From assembly GCA_944363975.1 (NCBI GenBank), contig CALVVU010000001.1, positions 310,001 through 374,000 on the forward strand: 64,000 bases of DNA. Direction: 5' to 3'. Below are positions 36,023-44,108 of the stretch, piece by piece. Position numbers and translations under genes: made by a program. The first letter of the stretch is position 1; the number at the start of each line of letters is the position of its first letter. Below the pieces are notes generated by a model. The model had not been told where the DNA came from. It searched no databases and saw only the letters and a list, made by a program, of their open reading frames with translations. The DNA comes from Candidatus Coprovivens excrementavium. Its GTDB lineage: Bacteria > Bacillota_I > Bacilli_A > RF39 > UBA660.

Positions 36023-38803
36023 TTACGATTTATTATCAATTATACTTTTATACATCTCCATAAGTTTAGCAACACAATCAGTTTCTGTCATCTTTTTCCA
36101 ATTAAAGCCATATGCATCCATTACAGCTATATCATTCATTTGATGAGCTTTCCTTAGTTCTGGTGGCATCGTCAATTCATCATATAAATCCGCAAGAGAA
36201 CTATTAGAATATTTATTACGCGCATCTAATATCATTTGTGCTGTTTTTTCAATATTTTTCTTTTTCTCATCAGTTGGAGTTGGCCATGGAAAATTGTTAT
36301 ATACAATTTTAGCTGAATATCTATAATCTGATTTTAATCTTCCGGCTACTGTTCTCATCCACGCCATATGAACATTTGAAGTAAGAACTCCAAAATTATA
36401 TAAACTTGCAGCTGGTATTACTAAATTAGCATTAGATGCTATAACATCTTTTTGTATAAATCCAATTGGTATATATCTTCTTCTTTCAGAAGAAGTGCTT
36501 GGTACTAACAAATATTTACTGTCAGGCTGTCTTATTTCTCCAAATAAATAAGGATATAGAGCAAGCTTTCGAGTTGCTTCACGAGAACTTTGTTCCCTTA
36601 AATGTTTTACATTTCTTATTGCCTCCATAATTTCAGGAATATAATTATATTCTTTTGGTGAAACATCTTTTAGCCATAGGCAATATCTTTCTTTATTATT
36701 AATAAACTCTTCCGCTCCTAATATTTTCCTAAATAGATTGGTAGCTTTTGGGTACTTTTCGCATATTCTTTCTTTATGTTCTTTAGAATAATTGCTTAGA
36801 TAACCACCATCATTGGGCATTGATCCAAAATCCATTTTAGGAACATTACATATTGGTATTGTTCTACTATTTACAAAAACACTTGGAGCATCTACTAAAT
36901 ATGCATTAATGTATTCAACTTTATGTTTTCTTTCTTTATCATACAACACTTTTTTGTTTTTTTCTTCATAACTAAAACCAACTATGACACAGTGAACACG
37001 TGCTTTTATACTTGCTTCGCTATCCCATATGAATGTTTTATGTGCAAAATTTATCTTTAATCCATTTTCAATTAAATCTTTCCACAACAAACATACTTGT
37101 TCTCCTTGACAAATAGAATTAGTTGAAACCAAAGCAGCATGAATTTTTGTATCCAAAATATACTGAGCTGTCTTTTTATACCAACAACCAACATAGTCAA
37201 TGTTTCCAACGCCTTTTAATCCTCTAAAAATATAAGAAATATCTTGCTTTTGTTGGTTATTCATTAACCTTGCTCCTACAAATGGAGGATTTCCCATAAT
37301 GTAATTACAGCTTGTTTTTGGTAATACTTCGTTCCAATCTATTCTTAATGCATTTCCTTCGTAAATATTATTATACGATTCCAACGGTAAAAAATCGTTT
37401 ATATTACTAATTGTTGAAACAATCTTTTTAGTTTCATTCCACATCTGTGCCTCTGCAATCCAAAGTGCTGTTTTAGCGACTTTAACAGCAAAGTCATTTA
37501 TTTCTATTCCATAAAATTGTTGTATTGAAACTTTAATCGTATCATCTAATTCTAATATCATCATTCCATGAGACATTATATCCAATGCTTCATTTTCTAA
37601 TCTTCTTAAAGAAAGATATGTTTCTGTTAAAAAATTACCTGACCCACATGCTGGATCAAAAAATGTTAACGATGCTATATAGTTTTGAAATTCAGTCAAT
37701 TTTTCTATTCTTGTTTTTTCATTTTTATATAATTCTGCTTCATTTAATTTTTCTCTTAAATCGTCTAAAAATAAAGGATCAATTACCTTATGAATATTTT
37801 CAACAGAAGTATAATGCATACCACCAGTTCTTCTAGTTTCTGGATTTAAGGTTGATTCAAATACTGCTCCAAATATCGTCGGAGATATTTGCGACCAATC
37901 AAAATCATCTGATGCTTTTGCAAGTATTATGTTTCTAATCTCCTGAGTAAATTTTGGAATTTCAATATTTTCGTTTGAGAATAATCCTCCATTTACATAA
38001 GGAAACTGATTTAAATCATCTTCTAAATATGGATCTCTTTTATCAAGTGGTGTATCTAATATCTTAAATAATTCTATTAGTGCTTTACGCATTAAATTTA
38101 AATCTTCATACTTTGATAAATAATCATGAAAAACTGATCTTCTACCAAATAAGCCAGCATCTTCTGCATAAAGACAAAATACTAATCTAACACATAGTTC
38201 ATTTAAATCCTTTTGGGATTGTTCATTTTCTAAATTTATATATTGTTTTGAAAGAGCATTATATAGTTTACCTACTAACTCTCCTGCTTTAAACGATAAT
38301 TCTTCTTCTTTTTTTATATGTTCACTTTTAGCATCAACTAGAAATTGTAATCTATAGTACTCTTTTGGCAAATCTTTAAGTAAAATTTCTTCTGGTTCTC
38401 CATTAGGATTATTCATATCATATACTAAAAATGATTTAAAATTGCATGTAACAATCCATCTTGGTCTATCATCATAAGGGAGTTCTGCTGAATATCTTTT
38501 AGCTTGTTGAAATGGATTAAGTAAAGACCCGTCTGCTTGTTTAATTGGTTTTCTTAAATCTTTATCAATAGATTTTTGTTCAATTAATACTTTCGTCTTA
38601 TCAATAAATGCATCTATGAATCCTGTTGCTTTATCGATATGAACAGCGTCTTCAAATTTAATAAATTGCGATACATTTTTGACTTCATAAACATCATTTA
38701 ATAATTGTAACCAAAATGTTTGAGACTCTCCCTTTTCGTACCCTTTGTCTTTCCACTGTTCTGCAAATAATTTTGCTGCTTTTTTTTGCTCCATATCAGT
38801 CAT
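36023..38803 (-). CDS. MmeI-like single-chain restriction-modification enzyme (type IIL)
   Basis: This 926-residue protein, close to MmeI (919), carries nuclease and N6-adenine methyltransferase in one chain and cuts at a distance from its site. The N-terminal PD-ExK nuclease has Asp 64 and EQK at 75-77 (D-x10-E-x-K). The methyltransferase motif I FDPACGSGNFL lies near residue 380 and motif IV IMGNPPFVGAR near 503. A target-recognition region and C-terminal part follow, with CNVPKMDFGSMPNDGG and WMRTVAGRLKSDYRYS. No separate restriction gene is needed in this class. The ATG at 38803 follows AAGGAG; a further 20 in-frame codons upstream lack a good start. It is inside the element and upstream of the GGD pair. 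Confidence 0.87.
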   Translation of the reverse strand: MTDMEQKKAAKLFAEQWKDKGYEKGESQTFWLQLLNDVYEVKNVSQFIKFEDAVHIDKATGFIDAFIDKTKVLIEQKSIDKDLRKPIKQADGSLLNPFQQAKRYSAELPYDDRPRWIVTCNFKSFLVYDMNNPNGEPEEILLKDLPKEYYRLQFLVDAKSEHIKKEEELSFKAGELVGKLYNALSKQYINLENEQSQKDLNELCVRLVFCLYAEDAGLFGRRSVFHDYLSKYEDLNLMRKALIELFKILDTPLDKRDPYLEDDLNQFPYVNGGLFSNENIEIPKFTQEIRNIILAKASDDFDWSQISPTIFGAVFESTLNPETRRTGGMHYTSVENIHKVIDPLFLDDLREKLNEAELYKNEKTRIEKLTEFQNYIASLTFFDPACGSGNFLTETYLSLRRLENEALDIMSHGMMILELDDTIKVSIQQFYGIEINDFAVKVAKTALWIAEAQMWNETKKIVSTISNINDFLPLESYNNIYEGNALRIDWNEVLPKTSCNYIMGNPPFVGARLMNNQQKQDISYIFRGLKGVGNIDYVGCWYKKTAQYILDTKIHAALVSTNSICQGEQVCLLWKDLIENGLKINFAHKTFIWDSEASIKARVHCVIVGFSYEEKNKKVLYDKERKHKVEYINAYLVDAPSVFVNSRTIPICNVPKMDFGSMPNDGGYLSNYSKEHKERICEKYPKATNLFRKILGAEEFINNKERYCLWLKDVSPKEYNYIPEIMEAIRNVKHLREQSSREATRKLALYPYLFGEIRQPDSKYLLVPSTSSERRRYIPIGFIQKDVIASNANLVIPAASLYNFGVLTSNVHMAWMRTVAGRLKSDYRYSAKIVYNNFPWPTPTDEKKKNIEKTAQMILDARNKYSNSSLADLYDELTMPPELRKAHQMNDIAVMDAYGFNWKKMTETDCVAKLMEMYKSIIDNKS

Positions 38804-38956
38804 TATAATCAACTCCTTAAATCTATATATAATTATATCATAATACTTCAACTTTTTAGGCACATCAAAAAAAGTTTTAAAATACGTGGCACGTTTTGTT
38901 GCTTTAGCAATGAAAGTGGCGATAGTATTTTATTTTTATGAGGCTTTATACCGAAA

Positions 38957-39007
38957 TAAAAATAGCACTAACACTGCCTACAAAAGTTTGTAGTATTGGT
39001 GCTATAT
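38957..39007 (-). terminator. Terminator of the integrase-relaxase operon
   Basis: On the minus strand ATAGCACCAA / TTAGTGCTAT forms the base of a long imperfect hairpin with inner pairs, followed by TTTTTATTT. It lies just beyond the oriT. Confidence 0.75.
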
Positions 39008-39033
39008 TTGGATTCCAAAAGATTTATCCTTGG

Positions 39034-39090
39034 CACACATCGTTATTGGCTCTGCCAATATCGTAGTGTGTTACTAAAATGCCATTTTAG
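39034..39090 (+). other. oriT of pMV158/MobV type
   Basis: The plus strand carries TAGTGTG followed by TTA at 39064-39073, identical to the nick sequence of pMV158-family plasmids. It is preceded by a long inverted repeat CACACATCGT...GTGTG (39034-39070) whose apex is TATTGGC / GCCAATA. A second perfect inverted repeat ACTAAAATG / CATTTTAGT follows. The nick would fall between 39070 and 39071. The site is unusual in lying just downstream of the relaxase gene and not before it. Confidence 0.75.
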
Positions 39091-39095
39091 TTTTT

Positions 39096-40286
39096 CTAAA
39101 GTTCAAAGTCATCTTTATTCTTTTCTTTATATAATTTAAAAGGGATGTGTTCATGAAATTCTTTTCTAAATTCTTTTTCTTCATACTTAGGAATATTGAA
39201 GTTATGAAATAATTTATAGATAAATTCTATTATAGCTTTTATGATACTTTCTAAATAATCTATTGTTTCAGTTAACCCTTCTATTTGATTTTCTAGTTTT
39301 TTATTTCTTAAATGTAGATTTGATAATTCGTTATTTAATGATTTATTCTCTTTGTGTGTTTCTGATAATGTCTCTGAAAATTTTTTCATGCTATTGAAAG
39401 TATTAGTTATTTTTGATTGCATTTCTTCTATTTTTTTAGCATCTTTTATAACTTGATTCATACATTCTAATGTTTCTTTTTTTACTTTTACAGATTCTTT
39501 ATCAAACATGATCGGTTTATTACTTTTAAGTTGTTCTTCTAAATTATTAATAGATTTTTCTAAATTGTTTTCTTTTTTAGTTAGTTCTTTTTCTAAATTT
39601 GATGTTATCTTTTTATATTCTTTAACACTTAAATTTTCTACACCACTACCTTTTAAACCTCTTTCTAAATCATAACCATTATCTTTTAACCTTTGATGAT
39701 ATTTGTCTTGTAATTCTGATAAATGTTGTTTATCCCTTATATATTGTTTTTTAGATATTGTATATCTCTCACTATTTGTTCTTCTATCAAATTTCTTTAC
39801 TAATGGTATTACTACACAGTGTATATGTGGTGTTTTTTCATCCATATGTACTGTGGCATGTAAGATTTGTTCTTTCGTATATCCTAAATCTTGATATACG
39901 AATTCCATACAAGTATTTGCCCATTTTTTAACATCTTCTTTGTTCATGTTTTTAAAGAAGTCATTAGTAGCAGTGAATAGCAATTCATCTGCTACTACAT
40001 TTTTAGAATTATTTAACATTTGATTAAATGTCTTTTTTCTATCTTTTCTTTCTGTCTTTTGTCTTTCATCATGTTCTTTTTTATATTCTAATGTTTTTTC
40101 ATAAAATCCTTTAACATACTTTGGTTCTAATGGAATTAATTCTATATTGTCTTTGGTATTTTCTATCTTTATATCTGGATTAGAATTATATGCTTTCTTT
40201 TCTCTTTTATTATGTGATCCTATTTGTGCTAAGTCTTTTAGTGTATATATTGGTTCACTTCTAAATATTGCATAATTCAAACTCAC
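39096..40286 (-). CDS. MobV family relaxase (Pre/Mob)
   Basis: MobV relaxases nick oriT and stay covalently bound to DNA, allowing a helper conjugative system to transfer the element. The 396-residue product has an N-terminal relaxase domain with HATVHMDEKTPHIHCVVIP near residue 145-162, the three-histidine metal site of the family. A long coiled coil (about 215-345) and a short C-terminal part follow. It uses a GTG start six bases after GGAGG, overlapping the integrase stop (GTGA). A matching nick site lies just downstream. No type IV secretion gene is seen, so transfer would need a helper. Confidence 0.9.
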   Translation of the reverse strand: MSLNYAIFRSEPIYTLKDLAQIGSHNKREKKAYNSNPDIKIENTKDNIELIPLEPKYVKGFYEKTLEYKKEHDERQKTERKDRKKTFNQMLNNSKNVVADELLFTATNDFFKNMNKEDVKKWANTCMEFVYQDLGYTKEQILHATVHMDEKTPHIHCVVIPLVKKFDRRTNSERYTISKKQYIRDKQHLSELQDKYHQRLKDNGYDLERGLKGSGVENLSVKEYKKITSNLEKELTKKENNLEKSINNLEEQLKSNKPIMFDKESVKVKKETLECMNQVIKDAKKIEEMQSKITNTFNSMKKFSETLSETHKENKSLNNELSNLHLRNKKLENQIEGLTETIDYLESIIKAIIEFIYKLFHNFNIPKYEEKEFRKEFHEHIPFKLYKEKNKDDFEL

Positions 40287-41557
40287 TTAATCCCTCCTTT
40301 TATGTCATATTTAATGGTGTCGGCTATTGTATTTGATTTAATTGTTTGCTCTAAACTATTTATTACTTTTAATTTATTTTCTTCTGTAGAACTTATATAA
40401 TAATTTCCTGTTGTTTCTATATTTCTATGGCCAAGTAAATCTGCTATATCTCTTAAATCTATCCCATTATTTAAAGTCTTTGTTGCATAGCTTCCTCTAA
40501 GGTCATAGAATCTACAATCAATATTTAGTTCATTTTTTATTATTTTGTAAGGATATTTAGTAATATCTGTTCCTACATATGTTCCATCTTCTCTAGTAAA
40601 TACTAGATTTATTTTTTTCTCATTTTGTTTGTTGATAACTATTCTTTTATCAACAATTTTTCCATATTCATTTATTACATCTTCTAAATGATAATATTTA
40701 TAGTCATCTGCATATAATTCTTTTAATTGTTCTTGATATTTTTTATAGTTTGATAAAGCTTGTTTTAATGTATTACATATATTAACTTTTCTTTTACTAT
40801 TTTCTGTTTTAGTTGTTCCTAAATACCATCTTCCTAAAATATCTTTTGGTTTATCATAAACATTATGTTGAATATTTATTATACCTTTTTTTAAATCTAT
40901 ATCTTCCCATGTTAGAGCAAATACCTCTCCTGTTCTCATTCCTGTATAACAAGTTGTTAAGAATGCACATGTAAATGTATAATTATTTTTAAATCTTTTT
41001 AAAATTCTATCTATTTCTTCTTGTGTATATAAATGTTTAATATCTTTTTGTTCTTTTGTTATTTTAGGTAACCTTATTGTTAATGCTGGATTATATTTTA
41101 TAAATCCATATATATTTGTAGCATCCCTAAATGAACCTTTAACTACTTTTAAAATATTTTTGAAATATGCTTTTGATAAGTTATTTTCATTTACTAGTTC
41201 AGTTATAAAATTATTTAAAGATACACTAGTTATAGTTGATAATTTATAATGACCTATTTTAGGTTTTATATATTTTTTTATAAGTATTTTATATGTTTGA
41301 ATCGTATTATATTTTAAGTTTACTTGGCAATAGTTTTCTATCCAATAATCTAGATAATCGCTATAAGACATATTACATGTTTTAAATGGTGTTCCTGCAG
41401 TTAGATATTCATTATAAGCTGTAGTTCCAGCTTCATAAGCCTCATTCTTACTCATAAAGCCGGATTTACTAAGCCATTGTCTTTTACCTTCTATTTGTGC
41501 TATTTCTATTCTATATTCGTAATACTTACCTCTTTTTCTTATACTTATTTTTCCCAT
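40283..41557 (-). CDS. Tyrosine recombinase / integrase (second integrase)
   Basis: This 424-residue phage-type integrase has an N-terminal arm-binding domain, the SAM-like core-binding domain (residues about 65-160) and a catalytic domain. The catalytic residues are Arg in CYTGMRTGEVFALTW, Arg in YDLRGSYATKT, His in LLGHRNIETT and the nucleophilic Tyr in GNYYISS. The usual His of the HxxR box is Tyr (FYDLRG). It is clearly a paralogue of the integrase at 44.1-45.4 kb, with the same opening RKRGKxYEYRIEIAxI and DYLDYWI motif. It starts as TAATG at the end of the excisionase-like gene and continues into the relaxase operon. Confidence 0.88.
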   Translation of the reverse strand: MGKISIRKRGKYYEYRIEIAQIEGKRQWLSKSGFMSKNEAYEAGTTAYNEYLTAGTPFKTCNMSYSDYLDYWIENYCQVNLKYNTIQTYKILIKKYIKPKIGHYKLSTITSVSLNNFITELVNENNLSKAYFKNILKVVKGSFRDATNIYGFIKYNPALTIRLPKITKEQKDIKHLYTQEEIDRILKRFKNNYTFTCAFLTTCYTGMRTGEVFALTWEDIDLKKGIINIQHNVYDKPKDILGRWYLGTTKTENSKRKVNICNTLKQALSNYKKYQEQLKELYADDYKYYHLEDVINEYGKIVDKRIVINKQNEKKINLVFTREDGTYVGTDITKYPYKIIKNELNIDCRFYDLRGSYATKTLNNGIDLRDIADLLGHRNIETTGNYYISSTEENKLKVINSLEQTIKSNTIADTIKYDIKGGIK

Positions 41558-41784
41558 TAATTATTTTTATCTTCCATTACTAACTTTTTTATATTATTTA
41601 AGTCAGATAGATCATTACCCTCATTTATTATTAGAAAGTTTTCTAATGTCTTTTTTAATACTTTTATACTTCCTAATTTAATAGCTGGTAAGTATCCTTT
41701 ATTTATCAATGAATAAATATAGTTTGGGCTTGAATGTAAAATAGTTGCAACTTCTTGAACTGTGTATATTAAACTATTATTCAT
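41557..41784 (-). CDS. Excisionase-like helix-turn-helix protein
   Basis: This 75-residue DNA-binding protein of the MerR/excisionase (HTH_17) type has YTVQEVATILHSSPNYIYSL and the wing NKGYLPAIKLGSIKVLKKTL. It directly precedes an integrase gene, as expected for an Xis that directs excision. The ATG at 41784 follows GGTG by six bases and overlaps the upstream gene by eight bases; the longer reading frame uses a poor TTG. Confidence 0.82.
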   Translation of the reverse strand: MNNSLIYTVQEVATILHSSPNYIYSLINKGYLPAIKLGSIKVLKKTLENFLIINEGNDLSDLNNIKKLVMEDKNN

Positions 41785-42325
41785 CAGAATCACCATTGCT
41801 AAACTCTGCAAGTAATTCTTCCATCTCTTTTATTTCTTCTGGTGAAGCTTTTTGAGTGATTATCGGTTTACCATGCCAGTATTCTATTCCATCTTTTTTA
41901 CCAAACATAGGGTTACCATTTTCAGATATATTATATTTAATATTATTTTTATAATTATATCTTTTATTATTATATTCTGATGTATATCCTACATTATCTT
42001 GTTCCGCTATCCTATTAGGATTAGAATATTCATCCCATACGTTATTGACTAAATATATGGTTCTTTGAGATTTGTTTTTGCCTGATTTATCATATAAACA
42101 CTTGATATATCCATATTGTCTTAGATGTCTAATATGTTTTGAAACTGTATCTTCTCTTATTCCATACATATCAGCTAATGCTTTATTTGATATCCAAGCA
42201 TAGCCTTCCTTTTTGCATAATGCTGTAATTCGTTCTGCAATCAATTTTTCTTCTGCCGTTAAATCTTTTGTACTATAGATTTCACTAGGCATAATTGCGT
42301 ATATTGTTATATGCTCTTCTTTCAT
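41777..42325 (-). CDS. Helix-turn-helix (HTH_36) protein, replication- or transfer-regulator-like
   Basis: This 182-residue protein has an N-terminal winged helix of the HTH_36 type (LTAEEKLIAERITALCKKEG, then WISNKALADMYGIREDTVSKHI). The Asn/Tyr-rich middle is low complexity and the C-terminal segment is acidic. Related proteins are found in phage and plasmid replication modules and in mobilizable elements. It heads the HTH-Xis-Int-Mob operon, and an inverted repeat TTGAAC...GTTCAA at 42352-42374 lies upstream of its start as a possible operator. The exact role is not known. Confidence 0.7.
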   Translation of the reverse strand: MKEEHITIYAIMPSEIYSTKDLTAEEKLIAERITALCKKEGYAWISNKALADMYGIREDTVSKHIRHLRQYGYIKCLYDKSGKNKSQRTIYLVNNVWDEYSNPNRIAEQDNVGYTSEYNNKRYNYKNNIKYNISENGNPMFGKKDGIEYWHGKPIITQKASPEEIKEMEELLAEFSNGDSDE

Positions 42326-42351
42326 TTTAGTTCACTTCCTTTTCTATAAGA

Positions 42352-42374
42352 TTTGAACTAAGGCCTTTGTTCAA
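42352..42374. promoter_or_regulatory. Inverted repeat upstream of the HTH_36 gene
   Basis: TTGAAC and GTTCAA are perfect arms separated by an 11-base centre, about 27 bases upstream of the start. A further GTTCA-like half-site overlaps the ribosome site. It could be an operator for the HTH protein itself. Confidence 0.4.
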
Positions 42375-42411
42375 TATCATTATCTAATAGATTGGATATT
42401 TAAACCATGCG

Positions 42412-42442
42412 AAAAAACTCCATAGATTGTCCTATGAAGTTC
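42412..42442 (-). terminator. Terminator after the sigma-like regulator gene
   Basis: On the minus strand AACTTCATAG / CTATGGAGTT (one G-T pair) forms a ten-base stem followed by six Ts. Confidence 0.75.
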
Positions 42443-42467
42443 TAAATTTACTCCGAAATTTCTCCGA

Positions 42468-43076
42468 CTAACAAGAAAAAGTTTTAATCATATTTTTATC
42501 AATATATTTCAGCATAATTTCTCTCATACTTTTATCCATATCTTCTTCTATTGTAAGTCCTAATTGTATAGCCATTTTTATATAAGCACTTTTCTTTGAA
42601 AGATAGTATTTATCTTTGTGGATTCCATTATAGGCACAAAAAGATTCATCTTTATATTCTTGAGTATTTGCTAATTCAAAATTATATATAATAAACCTTT
42701 CTATTTCATCTAGGTTATTATATGAATCTTTAATTCTTTTTATAAGTAATTCACATAGCTCTATTGAATTTCTATAGTCCGTCTTTGTAAAATATTTAAA
42801 TGTCGTATCATCTTTAATACGAGTATTAGAAAATGGTCTTTTTTGAAATTCAGGATCTTCTAGTATAACCATTTTTAAATTATCATCTATTTCATATTTT
42901 AAAAATTCTTGATATGCTACTTGATAAAAATAGTTATCAGTCAATGTTTCTATTATCTTTTTTACATCCTTCATAACTTTTTTATGATCATATTCTTGAA
43001 TAATATCTATGGGTAACGGTCTTTGTACTTCTAATAATTCTACCATTAAATTTTGTTCTTTATCGTACTTTATCAT
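42468..43076 (-). CDS. Sigma-factor-like (ArpU/RinA-type) regulator
   Basis: This 202-residue protein is tentatively assigned. The C-terminal half (DEIERFIIYNFELANTQEY and YLSKKSAYIKMAIQLGL) resembles the region 4-like part of phage late regulators such as ArpU and RinA. The N-terminal half is unmatched. It may drive expression of the element's transfer genes. The ATG at 43076 follows GGAGGG. A 17-codon leader peptide and an overlapping intrinsic terminator precede it, so its expression is probably set by read-through. Confidence 0.5.
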   Translation of the reverse strand: MIKYDKEQNLMVELLEVQRPLPIDIIQEYDHKKVMKDVKKIIETLTDNYFYQVAYQEFLKYEIDDNLKMVILEDPEFQKRPFSNTRIKDDTTFKYFTKTDYRNSIELCELLIKRIKDSYNNLDEIERFIIYNFELANTQEYKDESFCAYNGIHKDKYYLSKKSAYIKMAIQLGLTIEEDMDKSMREIMLKYIDKNMIKTFSC

Positions 43077-43089
43077 ACAAACCCTCCTA

Positions 43090-43133
43090 CAAAAAAAGAG
43101 AGCGAAAACCACTAGGGCTTTAACACTCTCTTG
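43090..43133 (-). terminator. Attenuator between the leader peptide and the sigma-like regulator
   Basis: On the minus strand AGAGAGTG / CGCTCTCT forms an eight-base stem (one G-T pair), extended by AAAGCC / GGTTTT, and is followed by seven Ts. The last codons and stop of the leader peptide lie in its 5' arm. Confidence 0.8.
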
Positions 43134-43173
43134 AAAGTAAATCTAAATATAAGTAATACGAAATATTCGCCAT
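43120..43173 (-). CDS. Leader peptide of an attenuator
   Basis: This 17-residue ORF reads MANISYYLYLDLLSREC and has GAGG seven bases before its ATG. Its stop is in the ascending arm of the downstream terminator hairpin. A ribosome paused near the last codons would keep the hairpin from forming. The layout resembles the leader of tet(M) in Tn916-type elements, in which slowed ribosomes raise read-through. No homology is claimed. Confidence 0.65.
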   Translation of the reverse strand: MANISYYLYLDLLSREC

Positions 43174-43260
43174 ATAATCGCCTCACAGTTAAATTTATTG
43201 GTATATATGTTATCATAATTTAAAATTAATGCAATAGTTTTTAATTAAAAAACAAAAAAA

Positions 43261-43340
43261 TGCCTGAGGGGCAGCGTACTTAACATACGCTTAGCTTTTA
43301 GCTACCTACCTCAGGTCTTGTAAGAACATTCTAACACAAG
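43261..43340 (-). ncRNA. Three-way-junction RNA after the DUF3800 gene
   Basis: On the minus strand CCTGAGG / CCTCAGG (43309-43315 with 43263-43269) closes a junction with two inner hairpins, TAGCT / AGCTA (43292-43304) and AGCGTA / TACGCT (43273-43291). A further hairpin with CTTGT / ACAAG (43317-43340) precedes it, and a run of seven Ts follows. It begins about a dozen bases after the DUF3800 stop. Conserved RNA structures near DUF3800 genes have been reported; whether this belongs to one of those classes is not settled here. Confidence 0.6.
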
Positions 43341-43352
43341 CCATGGCAAATG

Positions 43353-44060
43353 TCAATTGTTCCCATTAATATTATATTCAATTTTTTCAATTCTACCCTT
43401 AATTTTTCTACCAGGAAATAAACTAACTCTAAAATTCTTTCCCTTTAAGCTAGGCAATACTCTTTCTACAATTTTTCTATCCTTATATGAATTATAGAAT
43501 GTATTGACAATTAAATCAGCTAATTGTATTCCATAATTAAACGCTGAATCGTAGTAAGTTACTTTAAAATCAAAATTACTTAAACAAAACTCTGTCTTTA
43601 AATATGTTTCTAGGTTATTTAAATCTCCAACCCTAATATTCCTATTATCTATACTTATTATAAACTCAATATTTTCGTTTATTTGATTTAAATTCAGTAA
43701 AGGAATAATACAATCTTTAAAAACTAATTTAACTGCATAGTTAAAAAATATATTAGATTCAACAACTTCTTTTCTCATTTGATTTTTATCAAATACTTTT
43801 ACTGTTCCATAAAAAGTATCTATATCTTGAATTTCATTAAAAATATTTATTTTATCGTCATCACTCATATCATAAGATTTTATTTCTTTATCTAAAGAAA
43901 TACTTTTTTCTTCTTTCATTTTTTTATTAATCTTTTTATACTTTGAAGTGATTTTATTTTTATCTTCTGCAAAAGTAAAATATCCGCCTACTGCAAAATA
44001 CTTTGTAGGACTATTCTTATGTATTGATCCGCTTTCATCTAAGTAAACAAATATCTTCAT
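43353..44060 (-). CDS. DUF3800 domain protein
   Basis: This 235-residue protein of the DUF3800 family is thought to have an RNase-H-like fold. Conserved acidic residues are in the opening FVYLDESGS, in ISIDNRN and in GIQLADLIVNTFYNSYKD. DUF3800 genes are common in mobile elements, and their biochemical role is not settled. The ATG follows AAGGATG. It lies between the outer integrase and a structured RNA that starts right after its stop, so gene and RNA may form a unit. Confidence 0.8.
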   Translation of the reverse strand: MKIFVYLDESGSIHKNSPTKYFAVGGYFTFAEDKNKITSKYKKINKKMKEEKSISLDKEIKSYDMSDDDKINIFNEIQDIDTFYGTVKVFDKNQMRKEVVESNIFFNYAVKLVFKDCIIPLLNLNQINENIEFIISIDNRNIRVGDLNNLETYLKTEFCLSNFDFKVTYYDSAFNYGIQLADLIVNTFYNSYKDRKIVERVLPSLKGKNFRVSLFPGRKIKGRIEKIEYNINGNN

Positions 44061-44108
44061 GTTTTCACATCCTTACATTTTGTAAACGACTCTATTATAT
44101 CACATTTA

